DNA of 51,040 bases from Candidatus Dadabacteria bacterium (GTDB taxonomy: Bacteria; Bdellovibrionota_C; UBA2361; J046): contig RFHI01000259.1 of the NCBI GenBank assembly GCA_003696425.1, positions 1 through 51,040 on the forward strand, in the 5' to 3' direction. A program made the position numbers and the translations under genes. Below the pieces are notes generated by a model, which did not search any database, was not told the DNA's origin, and worked only from the letters and a program-made list of their open reading frames with translations. Within the stretch, counting starts at the first letter, position 1. Every line of letters starts with the position of its first letter. This document shows, piece by piece, positions 39,601-48,979 of the stretch.

Positions 39601-42354
39601 AACATAAGTTTCGGCAAGCATGTTTAATTCTGGTTCCCTGGTTGCAGGTGAAAACCTGATTTCTCCCGAGGTAATCTCGAAACGCCTGCCCTTTAAACCT
39701 AACCACCCCCTGAGAGAATTCATTGTACCGCTAATGCGCGGCTTGTCGAGCGTCCCACCTATATGAACGTCTGCCCGGAATTCAGCTCCCAGCCAGTTGG
39801 TGAGAATAAAAATATTTCGGCCGGCAGTAAGTGAAACATCCAGATCCAGTGATGGAAGAGCATTTAACTTGATCTGTGAAGACCTGTTTGTAATCAGATA
39901 GTCTCTAATGGTTTCAACCAGCGTGAGTAAATCAAACTTGCGTTTAAACTCCGCATTTTCTATCTCAATTTCGCCGGCGATAGCTGTTCGTCCCAACTCA
40001 TTTTGAGTTAAAGATAAAGAGCCTGATAGTATAACAGGTGTCTCTTCAAGCAGCTCCAAAGACATATTTGAAAACTTTAGATCACAAAAAGATTTTTCGA
40101 ATGTAAGTGGGAAAATTTCAGCTGCAATTTGAAAGCGCCCGCCATTAAGCAATCCAGTAAGCTTTTTAACCTTTATAAATTTCTGGCTAAGAACGATATC
40201 ACCGCTGATATCGTGCGAACTTATATTGGCAGATTCTATAGAGAGCTCGCCGTTGTTAACGGTAAATGAACCGCTTAGTTGCGGATTATCTAAAGATCCG
40301 TTTATAGTAGCATGCCCTTTAATGTTACCTCTTATATCATCCACGTTAGGCAGGAGTGGCAAAAGAGTAGCAAGTTTCAGTTTGCCGGCTAATTCGATTT
40401 GATACCCTGATTTTTGGCTGATACTTCCATCCAGAACAAAGTGACTCTGTTCTCCGCTAAGCACAATCTTATTGAGAGTAAACCTTCCTGACTGAATTGG
40501 CAGTTTTGTAGGGTTCTTCAACGAGACAGTATAGGGTTTGCAGCCAATCTCGATATTATTAAGATCAATCGAGCCATCTCCAGCCAGCACAGCCTGTAAC
40601 GGAAAATTATAATTAAGATCAGCAGAGATTCTTACGCACTGAAGCTCAGGATTATATTCTTTTGGTTTAAATTCGTTTAATATTAACGAGAGTGTCCCAC
40701 GGTTGCGATTTTTAGCGGTAACTGTGATTTTTGAGCTAATGGAGCCACTCTGATTTGAAAGGTTTAGAGTAAGTATTCCTGAGGTTAATTTTAGATCGCT
40801 ATTCAGTGCAGCTTCCCCCTTAAAATGCCTCGAAGCAACTTTGAGTCTGGCGTTGAGAGATAGCCCGCTAAAGTTTAACGCTCCGCTACCCGAACCACTG
40901 CCTGTTATGAAAATCGGCTCTCTGAACAGCAGATCTTGTTCAGGTAAAAATGACAGATATAAGGGAAGGGCGTCTGTTTTAAAATTCAACTTCTGTAGCG
41001 TAGGTGAATCAGTCAAAATCACATTGCCGCTGGCAGAGAGCTTATCTTTATTTAGGCTGTCGGTTAGTAAAAAATTAAGATGCGCACCTTTGACACTAAG
41101 CTGAAGCAGTAAATTCTTTAACATCATTCCAGTGTATCTGACTGTTTTAACGCTGGATCGCCACTTCCAGACCGGCTCATCTAACTTGCCTCCAAGCTTT
41201 AACATGCCGCTGATACCTGAGATCTCTCCATCAGGAAGTTTAATGCTGCCAATTTCTATATGTACGGCTCCCCGCAATTCATCGTCATTAAGCTTCAATG
41301 GTTGCTGAAGTTTTAGCGCCGCTAACGGCCCAATGCCGTTAAGAGTCTCTATCGAACCTAGCGGTTTGCCGTGATTAGTATCAAACTTAAAACTTCCATT
41401 AACTTTCTCCAGATCGAAAAGTTTAAGTGTGCCAGCAAAAATGCCCGCTGATTCCTTCGCGGGTAATGAGAACTTCCCTTTGAGCGCCGGACTGCCAAGC
41501 GTGCCCCCAAGCGAGGCACTTCCTTCGATATTACTGTGAATCATTTCAGGTGCTCCCAGAGCGCGCTGATCGAGAAAAAAGCGTACTTTTCCGGACAGGG
41601 AGTTCCCCTGATCTGTTAACGACCTTGCTATTATGTCCACACGGGACTTAAAACGGGTCAGAAAAATTTTACTAAAATCAATCAAGCTATCATAAATTTC
41701 AAAGGTCGAGTGTACTTCGCCGAGATAAATTGCTGTGGGTTCCTGGCTCTGCCTGTGTTTAGTTAACTCCAGCGAGAGTTTTTTTATAAACGGAGAAAGC
41801 ACAAAATTGTTACGTTTATTTCTGATCATTTTCAGACCCACACCAGAACCCCTGAGAGTTGAGCGGCTAAATGGCTCGCTGAAGGCGGAATCTATAACTG
41901 TCAGGTTGTGGAGTTTTAGCTTAATGAGCGGAGCTTTGCCGGACGACGATGGTTCAGATAGATGGTCAATAAACTTAAAGGTTGGACTTTCGGGGCCGAC
42001 CCCATCAGCGTAGCCGTTAATCAGTTTCAGTTCATCAAGGTGAATTACATGCTTAAAAATATCTCTCAGGCTGAAACTGGCAGTGATTATCGGAAAGTTA
42101 AGAGCTTTATGGCCATCTGCAATTATGGCTGCATTTTGAGCTTTAGCCCTGAGTGTGATCAGTGACAGGCTAACAGTGTCTACTTTAAATTCGCATTCGC
42201 ACGATGCAGCTACTTCGTCGGCCAGCAGGTCAACAAGCTCAAGTGCCAGATAACGCTTAAGACCTAGGATAGAAAATCCTATTAAAACACCAAACACAAG
42301 CCCGGCCATAGCCAGTCTGGTTCCGCCTCTTTTTTTATAAATTGTGTTTGGCAT
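36652..42354 (-). CDS. TamB (AsmA/DUF490)-like protein fused to an Omp85/TamA-BamA-like POTRA plus beta-barrel
   Basis: Single 1900-codon ORF. N-terminal TM anchor (GGTRLAMAGLVFGVLIGFSILGL). TamB repeats and DUF490 (GGTLDKPRISGTMNSLRGWLGLKGRRFEITSGEIRFSP...ILEAHGPLTSPTIELSSDSPYSQKELLTLITTG). POTRA repeats from about 39085. Omp85 barrel from about 37670 (YYLGGRTSVRGFRENSLGPRG, IGPIGFDIGHPL, C-terminal F). Confidence 0.88.
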   Translation of the reverse strand: MPNTIYKKRGGTRLAMAGLVFGVLIGFSILGLKRYLALELVDLLADEVAASCECEFKVDTVSLSLITLRAKAQNAAIIADGHKALNFPIITASFSLRDIFKHVIHLDELKLINGYADGVGPESPTFKFIDHLSEPSSSGKAPLIKLKLHNLTVIDSAFSEPFSRSTLRGSGVGLKMIRNKRNNFVLSPFIKKLSLELTKHRQSQEPTAIYLGEVHSTFEIYDSLIDFSKIFLTRFKSRVDIIARSLTDQGNSLSGKVRFFLDQRALGAPEMIHSNIEGSASLGGTLGSPALKGKFSLPAKESAGIFAGTLKLFDLEKVNGSFKFDTNHGKPLGSIETLNGIGPLAALKLQQPLKLNDDELRGAVHIEIGSIKLPDGEISGISGMLKLGGKLDEPVWKWRSSVKTVRYTGMMLKNLLLQLSVKGAHLNFLLTDSLNKDKLSASGNVILTDSPTLQKLNFKTDALPLYLSFLPEQDLLFREPIFITGSGSGSGALNFSGLSLNARLKVASRHFKGEAALNSDLKLTSGILTLNLSNQSGSISSKITVTAKNRNRGTLSLILNEFKPKEYNPELQCVRISADLNYNFPLQAVLAGDGSIDLNNIEIGCKPYTVSLKNPTKLPIQSGRFTLNKIVLSGEQSHFVLDGSISQKSGYQIELAGKLKLATLLPLLPNVDDIRGNIKGHATINGSLDNPQLSGSFTVNNGELSIESANISSHDISGDIVLSQKFIKVKKLTGLLNGGRFQIAAEIFPLTFEKSFCDLKFSNMSLELLEETPVILSGSLSLTQNELGRTAIAGEIEIENAEFKRKFDLLTLVETIRDYLITNRSSQIKLNALPSLDLDVSLTAGRNIFILTNWLGAEFRADVHIGGTLDKPRISGTMNSLRGWLGLKGRRFEITSGEIRFSPATREPELNMLAETYVRSREGDNILVILEAHGPLTSPTIELSSDSPYSQKELLTLITTGGRDIRQTRAGSAERDFEPLLLDAEDSSESSLLGALFSRLTSIDTLSLEPNYNRRRGVIEPQIIAQKNLSNRLAIIAKSFISAANSESSLVLSYDLTDELNLAGMLQTVDNNQRDALALDLTYTILSSQKKLLEININGNKAISRGKLLTHLRLNNTSRIPESALDKIKRSIEDYYHNTGYMDAIALVKCELGGDYCKKLSITVKEGTIYTISKIIIRGENLPKFVNNIVDQPAKNTVATRQYLTKIQNLVLHKLRSEGFIGARVSAEYKKLRGSRAKLVLSVYSGAPVSFYFSGNTVFSANDFLNTINLFKRKQPFGANTINILIENIERLYREAGYLYATISYTRDVSTDNRINYRINIIEEERVPVSGVEFKGNKSLSSENLSKLIEERFPEFSDDILSPEFAVDEMLRHNSEAIKEVYVWQGFPAAMVKYRIVPNQDERSVKIIYHISEGDRLIASKIITENWPDKIQLPKKPDKPISVPKINSYIETLLEKLIRAGYLKAEITTQMKASNEPAVLLINPGKRTRISSIIIKGAQNIDVSVIKSRLLVQAGDPWDQELIDLSRKRLLRLGLFSRVQFEPSDGSLDQPTEQLTVTVIERSLHTLEIGGGVHSEFGTHLFGEFTDRGIFADGRGLAMRADLYYDPTVASVTEGIASLRYSDPFLFDSNYRLTEDLRYQKLELANQEFDLDRISLTSFVLRSFSDDFDLSLGHTLLEENLDNVSPDAVIGKFDTGTVKLSFVSASLNYDRRDSRLNPTRGFNLSLDALLATKKLGSDASYFGLEGKFSFIKPLPLFDRRISFAFNSRAGSLWTFNGTDNVPISQRYYLGGRTSVRGFRENSLGPRGVAGSVIGGDLLLQQNTELRYRLNDFTSLIGFFDAGTVFLKDRSISSGDLRESAGIGIRYLSPIGPIGFDIGHPLDERAGEPSFRFHFSIGSAF

Positions 42355-42941
42355 TGATTTTACAACTGTAAATATCCAGGGACTGGTAGATAGTAAAAGA
42401 GCTCACAAAGTTAAACCAGTGGTAGGATGGGCAGTGCGGCGGCGATAATATTCTGAAAATCCAGAAAATACAAACAGGGTTTTAAATAACAAAATATTCC
42501 TGACTGGCTGTCACTGATGAGGGGCTGTTTTAGTTTAAGTCTGTAGATCGAAAGTTCGAGTTTCTTATCGGGGCTGAATATTTTGAAAGGTCGAAAGGTT
42601 ATGAGACTTGCAAAAGATTCGTCTGCCGTGTCCACAATAGAGCTAGCGCGCCTAAATGAAGTCACTGATGATTATAAGGTGATAACAGCTGCTTGGGGAC
42701 ATTAAGAGTTAAGATTAACCCCCGCTTGATTAGCCTGCTATGTACGTAAGCGTTGGCGTAAACGCGAAATATTTATGCTGACGTCGGTGAATTTTTATTT
42801 CTTGTTTCTGTAACAGATTCTATAATTAATTATTTTATTTATAGTAAGTTATAGTCATTGGCTGCGTAAACTCTGTTCGGGGATATGCTGCTGGCTGCAT
42901 TAAGAAGTTGTGAACGTATGTAAATATAACGGAGAAGCCCT

Positions 42942-44513
42942 TTGTCATTACCCGCATTACCCGATTTTCCCCTGCAGGCAGACCTTAACAGCGATTCGGA
43001 CAATCCGTCGATCATGCGCTTCTGGTTGCGCATGGTTTCAGAACTAAAAGTTTTTGAAGCTGATGGCCTGTATGCTGTTCCGCATGAAGAACAAGCTATT
43101 CAGTTGCAGGTAAAACGGAGGGAATATTTCCTTAAAAAAATAAACGTAAAAAAGGAATTAGTAGCTCAGCTCGTTGGATTTCTGTACAGCAGGGTTTCAG
43201 TTGTGCTGGCCGATCTGAGTGGCGCTAGCGGTCTTTTAAAAAGTGACGAGCAGGAGTTTGAGTTTGTAACCGCAATTTCTGCTAATAAAAACGTTTTGAT
43301 TGCAAGGGTTAGTGTAAATATAGCAGAAAGAACATTTCATATGACGAATTTTCGCTGGTTGGAAACCGATAGAGCACTTGAGGTTTGTGGACTGTCGGAT
43401 TTTTACAGGACAGTATTTTTAAATATAATAAGTGTGTCTTGTCGGGAAGAAAGACCTGTCATAATTGCGGCTCCTTCTGAGGAGCATCTCCTGTTGCTTG
43501 GAGCGTTGGTCAGAACATTTGTCAACTCAGAAAAACTGAATATTGAAGTTACCGCTCCTGCCATCGTGAAAATTACTGAAGATGACAGTATACGAGCTCT
43601 TGGCAGGTTTATAACTGATAGTGAACCGCATGGAGCGAAACCAGCTGGAGTTATATGTGGCATGTTTCTGGAAGCAGCCGCTTCAGGCACAAAACTTTCA
43701 TTTAAATTGACCGATCTGGAGAAACTGCCTGTAGCACTTTCGGATAAGCTTATAGGAGCAGAAAGTTCAAATACGCTAATTGCAAAAGAGCCAGTGGGGG
43801 CTGGAAGCTATACGGGTATTTTTAGTCTTATTCCGCCAGGAGAGATGCTGGATCTTATCTTCGATGACCGGGCAAGCTTAGAGAATATGGCCGCAATGCT
43901 TTATCCGCTTGGCACACGTGCGTTAGTTGAAGATGGTATCGAGAAGATTTTATTAGGTAGAGTTAACCCGCACGATGTTTTTGATTTGTTGCCTGAATTG
44001 CCGGAATATTATCTTAAATATTGTGGGAGACATAAGGCCCTTGAAGCTACCGGTGGAGCCTTTTCAGACAAAGATCTGGCTGCCGCAATAACAGCCGAAG
44101 AAATGGAGGCAGACAGTGAAGAAGAACAGGCCGGGGACAGTAGACGAATACTGGTTGTAGAGGATGATAAGGATCAGAGACAAATTCTTGAAATGGTTTT
44201 GAAAGCTGCTGGTTATGAGGTAACACTTGCAGAAGACGGTGAACGTGGACTTGAACTGCTTAATAAGCATGGGGCTGATCTTGTAATTACTGATTTGATG
44301 ATGCCGGGCATGGATGGAGCAGAGCTTATAAAAAGTCTGCGTTCATCAGATAAATTTAAGAGACTGCCCATACTGGTTCTTACTGTGGTTTCAGATGATG
44401 AAAGAGAGTATGAACTGCTCGAACTAGGTGCCGATGATTTCTGTAACAAGCGCATACAACGCCGCTTACTGCTGACACGCATTTCAAAGTTGTTGGACAG
44501 GCCTAGGGCGTAA
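42942..44513 (+). CDS. Degenerate PilB/GspE-like ATPase fused to a response-regulator receiver domain
   Basis: The C-terminal REC domain from about 44140 has an acidic pair (VVEDDKDQ), phospho-acceptor LVITDLMMPGMDG, LVLTVV, and Lys in GADDFCNKR. The preceding region GSYTGIFSLIPPGEMLDLIFDDRASLENMAAMLYPLGTRALVEDGIEKILLGRVNPHDVFDLLPEL follows the PilB/GspE C-terminal pattern. Confidence 0.7.
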   Translation: MSLPALPDFPLQADLNSDSDNPSIMRFWLRMVSELKVFEADGLYAVPHEEQAIQLQVKRREYFLKKINVKKELVAQLVGFLYSRVSVVLADLSGASGLLKSDEQEFEFVTAISANKNVLIARVSVNIAERTFHMTNFRWLETDRALEVCGLSDFYRTVFLNIISVSCREERPVIIAAPSEEHLLLLGALVRTFVNSEKLNIEVTAPAIVKITEDDSIRALGRFITDSEPHGAKPAGVICGMFLEAAASGTKLSFKLTDLEKLPVALSDKLIGAESSNTLIAKEPVGAGSYTGIFSLIPPGEMLDLIFDDRASLENMAAMLYPLGTRALVEDGIEKILLGRVNPHDVFDLLPELPEYYLKYCGRHKALEATGGAFSDKDLAAAITAEEMEADSEEEQAGDSRRILVVEDDKDQRQILEMVLKAAGYEVTLAEDGERGLELLNKHGADLVITDLMMPGMDGAELIKSLRSSDKFKRLPILVLTVVSDDEREYELLELGADDFCNKRIQRRLLLTRISKLLDRPRA

Positions 44514-44645
44514 CTCCCTAATATTAATTGTATTTAATAAAAGTGAAGATTAGGTTAGCAGCTGTTTTGAGGTTATAATTAGGTGACAAAGGAGTTGCGG
44601 CCTATCCGCAAGGTCTGTCAGATAAAATTTTGTGGTTAATCAGTT

Positions 44646-46595
44646 GTGCTCCAGTATCCCCCAGATAGAGATGTTTCTAAGCCGGCTGATGGTGGTGCTG
44701 ACCTTTCAGAAAATACTGCTGGCTTGGGGCAAGACAGGCTGCTTGAGCAGTTTAAGCCCGAGGTAGAAGTTGAGGCGCCGAATTTCAGGGGCAATCAAGC
44801 CAAACGAATACGTGATACTGCTTACCGGATCAGAAAAAAGTTTGGTGTGTCAGTAGTTACCTCCAGGCTGCTTGCCGTAAGAGGTTTTGGTGCAAACAAA
44901 TCTCTGGAAAAACACCTAAGCCCTGCACTGGAGCATTTACCCGATCCTGCAAAGTTAAAAAACCTTGAGCGAGCAGCAGAAGAGATTGCCGGCGCTGTAT
45001 TGCGCGGCGAATCTGTTGCAATATGCTGTGATTACGATGTAGATGGAACATCAAGTGCTGCGATTCTCTCTCGCTTTCTAGAAGCTGTTGGTGGACAGGG
45101 GGCTGTATTTGCGCCTGATCGCTTTAAAGATGGATATGGCCTGAATAATAAAATGGTAGAAGATATTGCCAGCAGCCCTGATGCGTTTAAACTTCTTGTA
45201 ACTTTAGATTACGGCACTAAAAATGAAACCGAACTGTCGCTGGCTTCTAAATTGGGTCTGAAAACAATTGTAATAGATCACCATCATAAACCTGAAGGAG
45301 CAGAGACAGCCGGTGACGTTATGGTTAATCCCAAACAAGAGGGTTGCGGATTTGCCGGTGAAATTTTGTGCACAGCCGGACTTAGCTGGTATCTTGTGAA
45401 TGCCATACGTGAGAAGCTTATCTCATTCGGTGACAGAGATATTGCTAAAAAGGCCTCCGAATTTTCTACTGATCAGCTACTTCCCTTTGTAGCACTTGCC
45501 ACAGTTGCTGACGTGGTTCCCCTGGTTGGTGCTAATCATACCCTTACAGCACTTGGAATGCGAGAGCTTGAGCGAACAGAAATTGTTGGCCTTAAAGCTC
45601 TTCTTGAGGCTGGCCGGCTCAGTGATGATATCCGGGCAGAACATATAGCCTTCAGGCTCGGGCCGATGATTAACGCTGCCGGACGCGTGCTCTCTGAAGC
45701 ACAGGAGGGTAGGCCCGGCGCATTGTTCGTTGTCGAGCTTATGACCACGGGAGATTTTGATCGTGCCAGAGAGCTCGCCAGTATGCTGTTTAAGGCCAAT
45801 CAGGAACGTAAGGAGGTAGAGCGTAATATGAAAGCGCAGGCTCTAAAGCTAGCGCGTGATGAGATCGCCCGCTTTGGGGGGCTGCCCTCTGCTTTTGTGC
45901 TCTACGACAGTTCTTTCCATGAAGGTGTTGTAGGCATTACAGCTGCAAGATTGGTAGAGCAGTTTAATCGGCCTGTTATAATACTGAGTAAAGATCAGGA
46001 TGGGAATTTAAAAGGTTCGGGGCGCGCACCTGAAGGGGTTCATCTGGCAGAGATACTTGAGGAGTTAAAAAATGATCTTTTAAAAGGTGGTGGACATGCA
46101 AAGGCGGCGGGTCTTACTCTTCCAGAGGAAAACCTGGAAAGGTTTCGCAGCCATTTTATAGAAGCCTGCGAGCGAGCGCTTGCAGACATGCCTGCTGCTC
46201 TTAAGGTTAGGGCAGATCTCAAGATTACGCTCTCGGAACTTAAACAGTCAGGTTCTGTGCTTTACGATGAGCTGAAAAAACTTGAACCCTTTGGTGAAGC
46301 GAATCCTGCTCCGCGCTTTCTGGTTGAAAATGTTCAGATTGTGCTCGTTGAGGACCTTGGAGCAAGCTCTCAAAGTTCAGGGCACAAGAAATTTATCCTG
46401 CGGCAATCCTCAAAAGATGGTACTGACACATATCTGACGGCCGTATGGTGGCATTCCTCTGATCAGACAGTTCTCAAAGAGGGAGATGTTATTGATCTGG
46501 TGTTTCAGCCGGCCAGGCGTAAGGGTTTAAGATTTCATCTTAACCGAGAAGACCTGGTTTTAAATATTAATGCTGCTGTAAAGAAAAATAATTAA
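44646..46595 (+). CDS. recJ: Single-stranded-DNA-specific exonuclease RecJ
   Basis: AICCDYDVDGTSSAAILSRFL, IDHHHKPEG (DHH), GPMINAAGRVLSEA, GSGRAPEGVHLAEILEELKNDLLKGGGHAKAAGLTL. Confidence 0.94.
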   Translation: MLQYPPDRDVSKPADGGADLSENTAGLGQDRLLEQFKPEVEVEAPNFRGNQAKRIRDTAYRIRKKFGVSVVTSRLLAVRGFGANKSLEKHLSPALEHLPDPAKLKNLERAAEEIAGAVLRGESVAICCDYDVDGTSSAAILSRFLEAVGGQGAVFAPDRFKDGYGLNNKMVEDIASSPDAFKLLVTLDYGTKNETELSLASKLGLKTIVIDHHHKPEGAETAGDVMVNPKQEGCGFAGEILCTAGLSWYLVNAIREKLISFGDRDIAKKASEFSTDQLLPFVALATVADVVPLVGANHTLTALGMRELERTEIVGLKALLEAGRLSDDIRAEHIAFRLGPMINAAGRVLSEAQEGRPGALFVVELMTTGDFDRARELASMLFKANQERKEVERNMKAQALKLARDEIARFGGLPSAFVLYDSSFHEGVVGITAARLVEQFNRPVIILSKDQDGNLKGSGRAPEGVHLAEILEELKNDLLKGGGHAKAAGLTLPEENLERFRSHFIEACERALADMPAALKVRADLKITLSELKQSGSVLYDELKKLEPFGEANPAPRFLVENVQIVLVEDLGASSQSSGHKKFILRQSSKDGTDTYLTAVWWHSSDQTVLKEGDVIDLVFQPARRKGLRFHLNREDLVLNINAAVKKNN

Positions 46596-46730
46596 ATAAT
46601 CTGAATTCAGGAAGTTAATTGCATATGATCGCGAAGGCCACGGGCCTTCTCTGATGTCAATTCGGGCATTTTTTGTATTGTCGCGGGACGTAGTAATAAT
46701 TTGTCATAGCGTGATATGCCGTGACAGTTG

Positions 46731-48782
46731 TCACTGATACAATTTTCCGAACGCAGGCCAAATTCTGAGAACGGGTTTTTTACGACCGCGCTCTGTTTTT
46801 AGTTTTTCAACCAGGTTTTGTTGTTCGGTGTTGGAAAGCCCTTTTTCGGCGAATGCCTCTTTCAATTTTTCCTGCGACACTTTAACTTTTATTAGGGGCT
46901 CGACAAGTTCCGGATGCCTTTTTTTTAGCTCTTCAAGGTTTAATCGTGTAATTGAACGGCTGCGTATCTGTACTTCGCCGCTATCAGTGACAAAAGTAAA
47001 TGATTTACGGGATTTGTTAAGCTTAGAAGCCAGTTTTTCTTTAAGCTGCGCTTTAATATGTTTTTGACGAAGCTGCTCAACACCCAAATCATTACCGGCG
47101 TCATTGTTTCTCATTAGTTCTATAATTTTTGCTCTTTCAGCAATTATTTCGTGAAGCAAAGTATCCAGTGCGGTATGCAGCTCTTTTTCAAGTTTGCTTC
47201 TGCGACTGTTATCCGGACGGTCCTTAAGAAAGAGGGTGCCTTTTTTGGCGGCTTTAGCAATTTTAGCAGCCAATCTTTCAACATTAGTGACGGGGTTCTC
47301 AGAGGTATATTCAACGATTGAGCCCAGCGTACGGTAGAGAGCATTAATTGCTTCAGCGTTAAATATCTTTTGTTGCCTTGACGCTTTCGCCCCTCTATGG
47401 ATACCTCGCAGTTTAACACCTGCGATCTCGCGACAGCAGGCTACCAGCGAATGATCCGGAAGATCCGGAAAAAGTTCAGCAGCAATTTTAAGAGTAGCTT
47501 TTAAGTGATCTTGATGAATCTCAAGAGCTGAACGGTCAACTGCTTTAAGCACCTGTTCCGTATCAGAATAGCCGGAGCCGTAACGTTCTTCCAGATTCAG
47601 GTTAATTCGACCAATCCAGGGAGCAGCAATCCCTGATTCAACAAAGATACTGGCCAAATCTTCTTCTATCATTTTTTTGTTATAGCCGGCGTCGGACTTT
47701 GCTTTTTGGGAAAGGTGTTTTTTTAATTCAGTTTTTGAGAGCGCAAACTCAATAACTTTACTGCCAATCTCAGGATGCAGCCTTAAGAGCTTCTCGGGAT
47801 CAATCTCTGTAAGTCTATCGGCTTTAAGAAGTACGCTGCCATTTTCCCCTTTATAGAAGAGGCGTCTTTCAGGATCCTGAAAAGCTGCTGCAACCAGTGT
47901 AGCAACTGTTGCTTCAAGCTCTTTAATGCGGGCGCTATGTTTGGCGAGCTTAACACCTAATCCACCGTTTTCAAGGATCTCCAGAGAATGAACCACAGAT
48001 TCTTTAAGCTCACTTAAAAGCTCTTCTGTTGTTAAGCTTGCCGGCACAGCTGCTTTTTCAATCATGCCAATAAGAACATTTGCTAACTTGAATTCTCCTT
48101 CAGCATCGAATGCAGCATAATCCTCCTGGGAAGTGCTTAAAATATCTTTAAGCCAGTTGCTTGTTTGCTCGCCTTTGTTAATTTGGAATCCGATTATTTC
48201 TGCAAAGCAAGCCTTGAACGAATGTGAAGGTAAGTCAGGACGAAGCTTACGGGCCAGTTCAAGGGTGTCAACTGCGCCATTCAGGGCAATGCCATATTTT
48301 TGAAACTGATTTTCTTCAAATGATGCGTTGTGTGCCGCTTTAATTACGCCGCTGTCTTCAAGGACATTGCGCAAGGGTTCAAGTGGATTGATTTCATGAC
48401 CGGCATTTCTCGATTCATCGGCAGCCTCCTTTTCTAGCTTTTTTACGTCAATTAAATAAACCTTTCCCTGCTGTTTGAGCGGGTCATTAGCCTGAGGAGT
48501 TTTGGCTAGTCCGATTTGTATCAGACATAACCTTTCGTTAAGAGGTTCGTTTAGTTCTGCATAGCCGCCAGTCTCGGTATCGATAGCTATAAAATTTTGT
48601 GACTGAAGTATTGGTACGATCTTTTTCAGCTCAGCCCTGCTTGTGATCCATTCTCTCTCCCAGGATGGGCCCAACTCTGGTAGTGCTGGCAGAATATCCG
48701 TTTTGCCGGAATGATGTTCCACTCCGGACTGATTGTTACCAAAATTTTGAAGGTCTCCGGTATGATCATTAACAATCTGCAC
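46731..48782 (-). CDS. Ribonuclease D / DEDD 3'-5' exonuclease-domain protein with long duplicated C-terminal region
   Basis: Exo I FIAIDTETGGYAELNEPLNERLCLIQIGLA, Exo II IKAAHNASFEENQFQKYGI, Exo III EDYAAFDAEGEFKLANVL; about 450 further residues carry an internal repeat. Confidence 0.75.
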   Translation of the reverse strand: MQIVNDHTGDLQNFGNNQSGVEHHSGKTDILPALPELGPSWEREWITSRAELKKIVPILQSQNFIAIDTETGGYAELNEPLNERLCLIQIGLAKTPQANDPLKQQGKVYLIDVKKLEKEAADESRNAGHEINPLEPLRNVLEDSGVIKAAHNASFEENQFQKYGIALNGAVDTLELARKLRPDLPSHSFKACFAEIIGFQINKGEQTSNWLKDILSTSQEDYAAFDAEGEFKLANVLIGMIEKAAVPASLTTEELLSELKESVVHSLEILENGGLGVKLAKHSARIKELEATVATLVAAAFQDPERRLFYKGENGSVLLKADRLTEIDPEKLLRLHPEIGSKVIEFALSKTELKKHLSQKAKSDAGYNKKMIEEDLASIFVESGIAAPWIGRINLNLEERYGSGYSDTEQVLKAVDRSALEIHQDHLKATLKIAAELFPDLPDHSLVACCREIAGVKLRGIHRGAKASRQQKIFNAEAINALYRTLGSIVEYTSENPVTNVERLAAKIAKAAKKGTLFLKDRPDNSRRSKLEKELHTALDTLLHEIIAERAKIIELMRNNDAGNDLGVEQLRQKHIKAQLKEKLASKLNKSRKSFTFVTDSGEVQIRSRSITRLNLEELKKRHPELVEPLIKVKVSQEKLKEAFAEKGLSNTEQQNLVEKLKTERGRKKPVLRIWPAFGKLYQ

Positions 48783-48979
48783 TTCGGCTGCTCTCCCGCG
48801 ATTGGGATGAGGCTTCCAGCTAGTATTTTATCCGTTACAGCCTTTCTAACCGAGTAAATTTAAATTTTTTTGCCGGGCCGGTTATAAGCCGGTCTCAGCG
48901 TTGAGCAATTCCGAATTATTGCAACTGGTTATAGCTTTTAACCATTCCAGCACTTTAAGGCTGTGCAGCTTGGATTCGG

